DNA from: CAZVJA01 sp964626885
Lineage (GTDB): Bacteria > Planctomycetota > Planctomycetia > Planctomycetales > Planctomycetaceae
Reading direction: 5' to 3'
Assembly (NCBI GenBank): GCA_964626885.1
Contig: CAZVJA010000279.1
Location: 1-5,702, forward strand
Length of the DNA: 5,702 nucleotides
Part shown: piece after piece, positions 1 through 4,858 of the stretch
Numbering within the stretch: position 1 is the first letter of the stretch
Layout of the letters: each line of letters starts with the position of its first letter
Position numbers and translations under genes: made by a program
The notes under the pieces: model-generated
The model's input: only the letters and a program-made list of their open reading frames with translations
Database searches by the model: none
Told to the model about the DNA's origin: nothing

Positions 1-68
1 CCCTGGAAAAATCCTCTACCATCCACTTGAAAACCAAGACAGTCGCTAACCCCTGTCCCCTGATTCCT
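1..68. repeat. Repeat-like segment at the break in the TIGR02391 gene
   Basis: This stretch begins exactly where resemblance to TIGR02391 proteins ends. It contains GACAG (38-42) and CTGTC (53-57) as an inverted repeat around a 10-base loop, flanked by AAAACCAAG on one side and CCCCTGATTCC on the other. The layout resembles short palindromic elements mobilised by REP-associated (IS200-like) tyrosine transposases, where GGGGACAG-type motifs are common. No transposase is visible, and the element may continue beyond the left edge. The assignment is an inference from motif style and position, not a verified match. Confidence 0.35.
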
Positions 69-260
69 AAGTTTCGGTGCTTTCCCTCCGAAGGCTGCAT
101 TGATCAGAACAACTCCGTCGGTTTCTAGATCAGTCCGTTCTCGAATCAGATCGCTCAAGAAACGAATTGCATCGAGCACTGCGTCAGTAAAGTGCCGTGT
201 TTCTAAATTACTGCGTACAGCCGTCCACAACCGTGGATCAATGCGCGATTCAAGATTCAT
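1..260 (-). CDS. TIGR02391 (Ymh-type) family protein, N-terminal part, possibly interrupted
   Basis: This frame starts at ATG 260-258 and stays open to the left edge, giving 86 codons. Residues 1-64 read like the start of TIGR02391 proteins: MNLESRIDPRLW, then a helix with FTDAVLDAIRFLSDLIRER, then LETDGV and AFGGKAPKL. Family members usually begin close to this ID-PRLW motif, which supports the start. A GGAG lies 10 bases upstream. The family has no settled biochemical function; members often sit in accessory islands near phage or defence genes (general knowledge). After residue 64 the expected continuation (a VNKLQTESE-like stretch leading to a GLYQAIRNPRSH-like motif) is absent. Residues 65-86 instead translate a repeat-like DNA sequence. 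The gene is therefore either broken here or the read-through tail is unusual. Local G+C is about 47%, lower than the neighbouring genes. The family call is firm for residues 1-64; whether the gene is intact is open. Confidence 0.72.
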   Translation of the reverse strand, partial: MNLESRIDPRLWTAVRSNLETRHFTDAVLDAIRFLSDLIRERTDLETDGVVLINAAFGGKAPKLRNQGTGVSDCLGFQVDGRGFFQ

Positions 261-530
261 AGAGCACCCACTCCGCGCTGATGTCAAATCGTACGCCAAT
301 GCTTGTGTGTCCCGTGTAATCAAATTGATAACTGGTTCAGAGTAGTCATGCCACCATATTCTAGAAATCAGTTTTTGCCATTTCCTTAGCAAGTCACCCG
401 CAAGTCTTTCCCCCTTGTAGCATTGTCATTTTCCGAAGATACGGCCAACCCTCAAACGAGGTCCAGCCGTTGCGGTCGGACCGATTCTCACCACCCATCC
501 CCGGTGTTGCTCCCCCCGGCCCGTCCGGCG
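261..530. other. Spacer between the divergent TIGR02391 and HEAT/TPR genes
   Basis: No convincing gene is visible. On the minus strand the frame of the TIGR02391 gene stays open from 260 back to a TGA at about 428-426, adding roughly 55 codons without another ATG. This could be an N-terminal extension from a TTG start, or chance in low-G+C DNA. A perfect TTGACA (minus strand, 287-282) is present, but a -10 box at normal spacing would fall on the ATG itself, so I do not call it a promoter for that gene. Inverted GGTCC (460-464) and GGACC (478-482) form only a weak 5-bp stem. Confidence 0.5.
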
Positions 531-539
531 TGATACAAT
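531..539 (+). promoter_or_regulatory. Extended -10 promoter candidate for the HEAT/TPR gene
   Basis: TGATACAAT reads as an extended -10 element: TG at 531-532, one base, then the hexamer TACAAT at 534-539. There is no good -35 at 16-18 bases; a TTGCTC at 507-512 is 21 bases away. Transcription would begin near 546 and leave a leader of about 175 bases before the ATG at 723. The call rests on sequence pattern alone. Confidence 0.4.
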
Positions 540-559
540 TCCAGAGGTGAAAATGTGAG

Positions 560-664
560 CGATCGACCCCCCTTCTGCCGTGGTGAAATGCCAACGAAGG
601 GTTCCTGAAATAGGGGCACAAAGCAGGGTGCATCCTGTTTCAAAGGTGCGGGGAGGGTCGATCG
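560..664 (+). promoter_or_regulatory. Leader inverted repeat (10-bp clamp) upstream of the HEAT/TPR gene
   Basis: CGATCGACCC at 560-569 is the exact reverse complement of GGGTCGATCG at 655-664, enclosing 85 bases. If transcription starts near 546, the RNA could fold into a closed domain containing smaller hairpins, such as GCAC (616-619) with GTGC (628-631). No known riboswitch class is recognised, and the cobalamin riboswitch B12-box was looked for and not found. The structure could equally be chance, since a 10-bp match within about 450 bases is only mildly unexpected. Confidence 0.25.
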
Positions 665-722
665 GGAGGCTCGCATTTCAGAGAGCTGGCGGAGCCGGCG
701 GACCGTTAAGGAGCCGAACCGG

Positions 723-3665
723 ATGCCAGGTGCCAGACCTCTTCTGCCGTTTGTTCTCGCCGGCTTTTTGACGACCACGTTTGCGTGTTCTGTCTTCGCC
801 GCCGACGAGCCCGCGGAAAAACCTGGCGAAACACCCACTGAAAAAACTCCGGCAGACAAGTCCACTCCAAGCGACAAGCCGGTCATCGGCGAATTGCTGA
901 AACGTTTGGAGAAAGTGGAGGCCGAAGCCTCCAGGTTACACGGGGGGGCCGGCCCCGCCGTCGCGCCGCGCAATCGAAAACTGGCAGGTGTTCTCGAAAC
1001 GATTTATCTCGGAACCACCTACCTCGGAACGGATGAGCCGAATCGTTTTCTTGTCGCGAGGCTGACTCTCATCAACCAGGGGAGTGAAGCTCTCACGATT
1101 CGGCGAGAGCAGATCACTCTCAACGCCGACGGCACAACACTCCCGCTTGTCGAGCCGACCAGGCAATTGCAGTTTCAGTCGTTCCGGTCGGGAAAACGAA
1201 ACTACACATTGGGAGAACTAACTCCTGCGAAGGAACTGCGAGTTGCTCCGAGCGGGACCGACTCCACTTGGCTGGTCTTCTCCAATATTCCCGGAGGAAT
1301 GCAAATCCCCAAACTGCTGCTGGCGATCGACGTTCCCGGCGAGAAGGTGGAAATCAACGTCAACGATTTCGCCCTCGGTCAACTCGGGCTCTCCGTCGAG
1401 AAAATCGGACCGCGCAATTGTCTGGCATTGCTCACAATTTCCGGCGAAGTGAACTCGGTTAACGTCGGCGGGCTGATCGACACCCTCGCGACACTCACGA
1501 TGCAAAAGATCGGCCGGGCGGTCATTCGCTGGACCTCGGACGCACCACCCGTCGACGGACTGACCGCCAACTGGTTCCGGCAGGCTGCCTTCGACGCCGG
1601 CCGGAGTGAAACGCGCGAGAACAGAATGCCGGTTGTACCGGCCGCGATTCGCGAACTCCACTTGGCGGGGCTGCCCTCCGAACGGATCACCCCTTCCGAT
1701 TCTTCCGAGCCCATCCAGCCACGACTGCATAAGACGGATCGCGAAGCCGTGCGCGCGGCCCTGGAATCGGCGTATGCGATTTTGCCGATCGACGAGCTGC
1801 GGAAGGAGATCGATCAGGGGCATCCCCTCACGCGGGCTGCGGCTCTGGCTTGTGGGGGGGGCCGGCTTCCCGTCGACGATCTGCCTCTGATTCTTAAGTA
1901 CGCCGATGATTCCGACTCGGCGATGCAGTTGGCGGCGCTCGAAGCTTTGCAGAATTTCGGCGAGAAGCCCGCAATTGACAAGCTGGTGGAAGTCACTCGT
2001 CGAAATTCCGAACCGACGGCATCGGCAGCCATCGAGAGCCTGGCCGCATCGCGCTTCGCCGCGGCGCACCAGGCGCTGTTGGAAATTCTCAAGAATCAGC
2101 CCCCCAACAGCAAGAAGTTGATTGTCTCGATCCTGGCGCGGCATCCGCGTCCCCTTTGGTCGGAGACGATTTACGAATACGTATCGCATCCCGATGCCAG
2201 CTTGAGTGCCGAGGCGCTCCGTGCGTTGGCGAACGTCGGGCATCCCAAGCTGCTTGAGTTGTTGGCCCAGACTCTCGAGCGCGACAAAGATCCGCTCCGC
2301 GAGGAAGCCTTCGACTTGCTTTTGAGCCGTTCCGACCGCGAAAGCGAGGAGCTGGCGATGAACTACACGCTCAAATTTCTTGAAAAAGAACCACCGACCG
2401 AGAAAATGTCGACCCTGTTGCGGCTGACGAAAGATCCGCGGGCCGTGCCGCTGCTGCTGAAGCACCTCGACGGTGATCGAAAACAGAGGGTCTCCATCAT
2501 TAATCTGTTGGGGCAGATCGGCGACCAGTCGGTGGCGGAATCCCTCGCTACGAAATATCCGAAATTCTCGGGGCGTGAAAAAGGGGCGGTCCTCAATGCG
2601 CTGCAGCAGTTGAAGTCGCCCGACTTCCGCAAGCTCGCCGCTGAGGCGCTCACATCCTCGGAGCCCTCGGCTATGTCTAGTGCCGTCAACGGACTGCAGA
2701 ACGACGGCGGCGTCGACGCAATTCGCCTGCTTATCGACGCGCTCGATAAATCGACTGAGAAAACTTCCAACCGCACGTTGGCGGAATTGTCGAATGCCCT
2801 GGGAACGCTCGGCACCAAGGAAGCCCAGGAAGCACTTCGCCGTGCACGCGATACAGGCCATGAACAAAAACGGAGAGCCGCCCTCGAAGCGCTCAACAAC
2901 ATCTGGCAGCGGTCCCCCGGCATCAGCTATGTCTATGGCGCGATGCACGCCGAGCAGAGCAGCAACTGGAAAGAAGCGGTCACCAATTACGGCAATGCCA
3001 TCGAGCTCGATCCCGAGTTGCCCATGGCCTATTCCGGTCGCGGGCATTCGATGCTCATGCTCAACAAGCCTCAGGAAGCACAAACCGATTTCAAAAAGGC
3101 GATCGAGCTGGACCCGTTCAACTCCATTGCCGTCACCGGGCTGGCGATCACTCAAGTCCTCGAAGGAAAGATCGACGACGGGCTTAAGTCGGTCGAAAAT
3201 GTCCGCAAAAAATTCGGCAAGGACCAGTTGTATTTCTACAACACGGCGTGCGTGTACGGCCGCGCGGTCGAAGCACTTAAAAAAGCCGACGGCAATGATC
3301 CCGCACGTGACAAAAAACTCGACGAGTGCCGCAAGAAAGCGATTGAGGATCTTCGCAAGTCCATGAAGCTCGGCTTCAACCAGCTTGACTGGATGAAGAA
3401 AGACCCCGATCTTACTTCACTGCATGATCTTCCCGAATTCCAGAAGCTCGCTTCCGGTGATCTCAAGGCACTCGATGACGGCGGACAGAAGGATCAGCAG
3501 GACGAGAAAAAAACCACACCGGAAGACCCGCCTGCCGATACGCCGAGCAACGATTCGCCATTTGACAGCGACCCACAGACCGAGGAAGAAGAAAGCCTGC
3601 AGCCCGAGATTCCCAATCCCGAGCAGGTCCAGGCCGACATCGATTTCTTCGAAGCGATGCCCTAA
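723..3665 (+). CDS. Exported HEAT-repeat and TPR scaffold protein
   Basis: This 980-residue protein probably acts outside the cytoplasmic membrane as a protein-binding scaffold; no enzyme motif is visible. Residues 1-26 form a signal peptide with a hydrophobic core and a VFA-ADE cleavage site. A Pro/Thr/Lys/Glu-rich linker (27-53) and a short charged helix (54-73) follow. Residues about 86-215 are beta-rich (LVARLTLINQGSEALTI, ending in KVEINVNDF), suggesting an immunoglobulin-like fold. Residues 222-300 form a further unassigned region. HEAT-like helical pairs run from about 340 to 730, with the recurring pattern AALEALQNFGEKPAIDKL. TPR units cover about 736-845 (EAVTNYGNAIELDPELPMAY, FKKAIELDP). 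Residues 838-910 (FYNTACVYG, LRKSMKLGF, DPDLTSLHDLPEFQKL) resemble the C-terminal block of many planctomycete TPR proteins and kinases. The tail (915-975) is acidic and disordered. AAGGAG (708-713), 9 bases before the ATG, fixes the start. The architecture is clear; the role is unknown. Confidence 0.9.
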   Translation: MPGARPLLPFVLAGFLTTTFACSVFAADEPAEKPGETPTEKTPADKSTPSDKPVIGELLKRLEKVEAEASRLHGGAGPAVAPRNRKLAGVLETIYLGTTYLGTDEPNRFLVARLTLINQGSEALTIRREQITLNADGTTLPLVEPTRQLQFQSFRSGKRNYTLGELTPAKELRVAPSGTDSTWLVFSNIPGGMQIPKLLLAIDVPGEKVEINVNDFALGQLGLSVEKIGPRNCLALLTISGEVNSVNVGGLIDTLATLTMQKIGRAVIRWTSDAPPVDGLTANWFRQAAFDAGRSETRENRMPVVPAAIRELHLAGLPSERITPSDSSEPIQPRLHKTDREAVRAALESAYAILPIDELRKEIDQGHPLTRAAALACGGGRLPVDDLPLILKYADDSDSAMQLAALEALQNFGEKPAIDKLVEVTRRNSEPTASAAIESLAASRFAAAHQALLEILKNQPPNSKKLIVSILARHPRPLWSETIYEYVSHPDASLSAEALRALANVGHPKLLELLAQTLERDKDPLREEAFDLLLSRSDRESEELAMNYTLKFLEKEPPTEKMSTLLRLTKDPRAVPLLLKHLDGDRKQRVSIINLLGQIGDQSVAESLATKYPKFSGREKGAVLNALQQLKSPDFRKLAAEALTSSEPSAMSSAVNGLQNDGGVDAIRLLIDALDKSTEKTSNRTLAELSNALGTLGTKEAQEALRRARDTGHEQKRRAALEALNNIWQRSPGISYVYGAMHAEQSSNWKEAVTNYGNAIELDPELPMAYSGRGHSMLMLNKPQEAQTDFKKAIELDPFNSIAVTGLAITQVLEGKIDDGLKSVENVRKKFGKDQLYFYNTACVYGRAVEALKKADGNDPARDKKLDECRKKAIEDLRKSMKLGFNQLDWMKKDPDLTSLHDLPEFQKLASGDLKALDDGGQKDQQDEKKTTPEDPPADTPSNDSPFDSDPQTEEEESLQPEIPNPEQVQADIDFFEAMP

Positions 3666-3669
3666 TGGC

Positions 3670-3702
3670 AGGCTTCAGATCACCGGGTTTCAGGCCTCAG
3701 GA
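3670..3702 (+). repeat. Degenerate CTTCAGG repeat, copy A
   Basis: The segment reads GGCTTCAG, then ATCACCGGG, then TTTCAGGCCTCAGG. It shares the two-block pattern (CTTCAG, about 10 bases, GGNTTCAGG) with copy C at 4418-4442, and with copy B at 3801-3824 in inverted form. Heptamer-like CCTGAAG repeats of this style occur between genes in planctomycetes (general impression, not verified here). Confidence 0.4.
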
Positions 3703-3800
3703 AACTTGACGCGGTCATTTCCGTCGTCTTCTTACTGTCTTCTCTCCTCGATTCACTCCCCGTGATGCGTTTCCATCGGGTATGCTGCTATCCCGTTAAT

Positions 3801-3824
3801 CAGAAGCCCGAAGCCTGATCACCC
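3801..3824 (-). repeat. Degenerate CTTCAGG repeat, copy B (inverted)
   Basis: On the minus strand the segment reads GGGTGATCAGGCTTCGGGCT followed by TCTG, related to copies A and C. It ends 9 bases before the adenosyltransferase ATG, so it lies in the leader or core promoter and may explain the lack of a Shine-Dalgarno sequence there. Confidence 0.35.
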
Positions 3825-3833
3825 GAACTCCGC

Positions 3834-4415
3834 ATGGTTTACCTACATCGCATTTACACCAAAACCGGCGATACCGGCCAGACATCGCTGGGCGACGGTA
3901 CCCGCGTCCCCAAAACCAGCCCGCGCATTGCTGCCTATGGCGGTGTCGATGAGTTGAACTCGGTTCTCGGAGTCGCGCTTGCCAGCGGTCTTCCATCCGA
4001 AATCTCACAGGTACTTCGCCGAGTACAGAATGATCTGTTCGACTTAGGGGCCGATCTGTGTGTTCCCGAGACCGGCGCAACGCCGCCCGGTGCGAACAAC
4101 GCCGCACCGCTACGTGTCACCGCTGAACAAGTTATGGCGCTCGAACTGGCGATCGACTCCGCGAACGATCGGCTCTCGCCGCTGACCAGCTTCATTCTTC
4201 CGGGCGGCTCCCAGGCAGCCGCACATCTGCACCACGCCCGCGCCGTCTGCCGGCGGGTCGAAATCGGGGTGATTGCGCTCGCCGACGCCGAGACGATCAA
4301 TCCGCAGATCGCCATTTATCTCAATCGCCTCTCCGATCTGCTCTTCGTGCTGGCGCGCGTCTGTAACAACGACGGCCGCGACGACCTGCTCTGGATCCCC
4401 GGCCAGAACCGTTGA
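3834..4415 (+). CDS. PduO-type ATP:cob(I)alamin adenosyltransferase
   Basis: This 193-residue enzyme transfers the 5'-deoxyadenosyl group of ATP to cob(I)alamin, making coenzyme B12 for enzymes such as methylmalonyl-CoA mutase. It is cytoplasmic and usually a trimer. Length matches the family. The ATP-binding N-terminus reads IYTKTGDTGQTSLGDGTRVPK (residues 7-27). D39 in YGGVDELN and R136 should form the conserved inter-subunit salt bridge. F120 in SFILPGG matches the Phe that displaces the lower cobalt ligand. The helix signature ARAVCRRVE (135-143) keeps R136, R140, R141 and E143, and YLNRLSDLLFVLAR (162-175) is canonical. Residue 144 is Ile where bacterial and human enzymes usually have Arg. 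The start at 3834 fits the family, with a few extra residues before IYTKTGD as in relatives, although no Shine-Dalgarno is visible. No other cobalamin gene lies nearby. The symbol could be pduO, cobO or MMAB-like depending on convention, so I leave it blank. Confidence 0.95.
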   Translation: MVYLHRIYTKTGDTGQTSLGDGTRVPKTSPRIAAYGGVDELNSVLGVALASGLPSEISQVLRRVQNDLFDLGADLCVPETGATPPGANNAAPLRVTAEQVMALELAIDSANDRLSPLTSFILPGGSQAAAHLHHARAVCRRVEIGVIALADAETINPQIAIYLNRLSDLLFVLARVCNNDGRDDLLWIPGQNR

Positions 4416-4613
4416 CGGACTTCAGGTGGTCGGGCTTCAGGAAGACAGGGGGGTTAAGGAACACGAATGGCGGAAGGCATTCGACGCTCCATTCGCGGAG
4501 TTTATGTCATCTAAGAACCCCGAAGACGATGTGCCTTTTTGAGTCTTTTTTGGTCGTGAAATTGGAGCGCTTACCAAAGGTGCGAAATCGGATGCCCGAC
4601 AAACCGTAGACCC
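4416..4613. other. Spacer downstream of the adenosyltransferase gene
   Basis: After repeat copy C there is no gene I can support. Bases 4523-4527 (AAGAC) and 4543-4547 (GTCTT) form a weak stem with a 15-base loop, followed by Ts to 4551. This is the only terminator-like signal after the adenosyltransferase gene, and it is poor. A plus-strand frame passing through 4455-4542 ends in residues PEDDVPF and a stop codon. Its upstream part only shadows the adenosyltransferase gene, and no start with a ribosome site is evident. Confidence 0.4.
4418..4442 (+). repeat. Degenerate CTTCAGG repeat, copy C
   Basis: The segment reads GACTTCAGGTGGTCGGGCTT followed by CAGGA, starting 3 bases after the adenosyltransferase stop codon. 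Together with copies A and B it brackets that gene. The copies are imperfect, so this is a family resemblance rather than an exact repeat. Confidence 0.4.
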
Positions 4614-4676
4614 TCAAGCCCCCTCACCCGGCTGCTGCGCACCCACCCTCTCCCGCGAGGGGAGAGGGGAGAGCGA
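4614..4676. repeat. Intergenic palindromic element with CCCTCTCCC hairpin
   Basis: CCCTCTCCC (4646-4654) and GGGAGAGGG (4660-4668) form a perfect 9-bp G+C-rich stem with a GCGAG loop. It is preceded by a pyrimidine-rich CCCCCTCACCCGG stretch and followed by GAGAGCGAG. This belongs to the widespread style of CCCTCACCC...CTCTCCC...GGGGAGAGGG intergenic elements often mistranslated in spurious ORFs. There is no T-tract on either strand, so it is not a standard intrinsic terminator, although it could stabilise RNA ends. Confidence 0.6.
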
Positions 4677-4782
4677 GATCCGCAATCCGTTATTTCTTCG
4701 GGTAACTTGGCCCCATCGGTGCAGTCGTTTGAGTTGGTTTGGGATTGATCGTCGTTGCCGCGACGGACGATGGCCGGTTGCG

Positions 4783-4788
4783 TATAAT
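4783..4788 (+). promoter_or_regulatory. Consensus -10 box (TATAAT) for the AAA+ ATPase gene
   Basis: A perfect TATAAT lies 70 bases before the ATPase ATG. TTGCCG at 4755-4760 is the nearest -35-like hexamer, but its 22-base spacing is too long. TG occurs at 4779-4780, one base off the extended -10 position. If used, transcription would start near 4795 and leave a leader of about 64 bases, making this gene independent of the upstream ones. Confidence 0.45.
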
Positions 4789-4858
4789 CCGGAATGAGCC
4801 GTTCCCACGGCGACCCGTAGTATTTTTCCCAAGTATTCTCCCGCAGACAAAGGCGGTC

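Larger units (their letters stand above)
3666..3833. other. Spacer with CTTCAGG-type degenerate repeats upstream of the adenosyltransferase gene
   Basis: This 168-base spacer holds two related repeat segments. The first, at 3670-3702, contains GGCTTCAG, GATCACC and GTTTCAGGCCTCAGG. The second, at 3801-3824, is mostly in opposite orientation (CAGAAGCCCGAAGCCTG) and is followed by GATCACC. The GTTTC/GAAAC stem at 3688-3692 and 3702-3706 has no T-tract, so it is a poor terminator. Promoter signals for the downstream gene are weak: TTGACG at 3707-3712 lacks a matching -10, and TATGCT at 3781-3786 lacks a -35. No Shine-Dalgarno sequence precedes the ATG at 3834. Confidence 0.5.

Noticed and set aside
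100..345. 81-codon plus-strand frame at the left end
   Set aside because: It is antisense to the TIGR02391 coding region and is Arg/Ser-rich with no recognisable motif.
777..800. Possible lipoprotein signal (Cys22 of the large protein)
   Set aside because: The residues before the Cys are TTFA, which do not fit the lipobox with Leu at -3, whereas VFA-ADE is a good signal peptidase I site.
488..973. 161-codon minus-strand frame over the leader and signal peptide region
   Set aside because: It overlaps the start of the large gene, shows no domain, and crosses the promoter and Shine-Dalgarno region.
1218..3155. 645-codon open frame on the minus strand
   Set aside because: It lies entirely antisense to the HEAT/TPR gene, whose translation shows clear repeat motifs and a signal peptide. 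The antisense product has no recognisable domain and is the kind of long shadow frame expected in G+C-rich coding DNA.
2680..3366. 228-codon plus-strand frame
   Set aside because: It overlaps the TPR region of the large gene in another frame and is a low-complexity Ser/Arg/Thr-rich translation.
3666..3833. Cobalamin riboswitch upstream of the adenosyltransferase gene
   Set aside because: The 168-base spacer is short for this class, and I could not find the conserved B12-box or a matching fold. It contains degenerate repeats instead.
3670..4442. CRISPR-like array from the three CTTCAGG repeats
   Set aside because: The copies are imperfect, differ in orientation, are widely spaced and have a gene between them.
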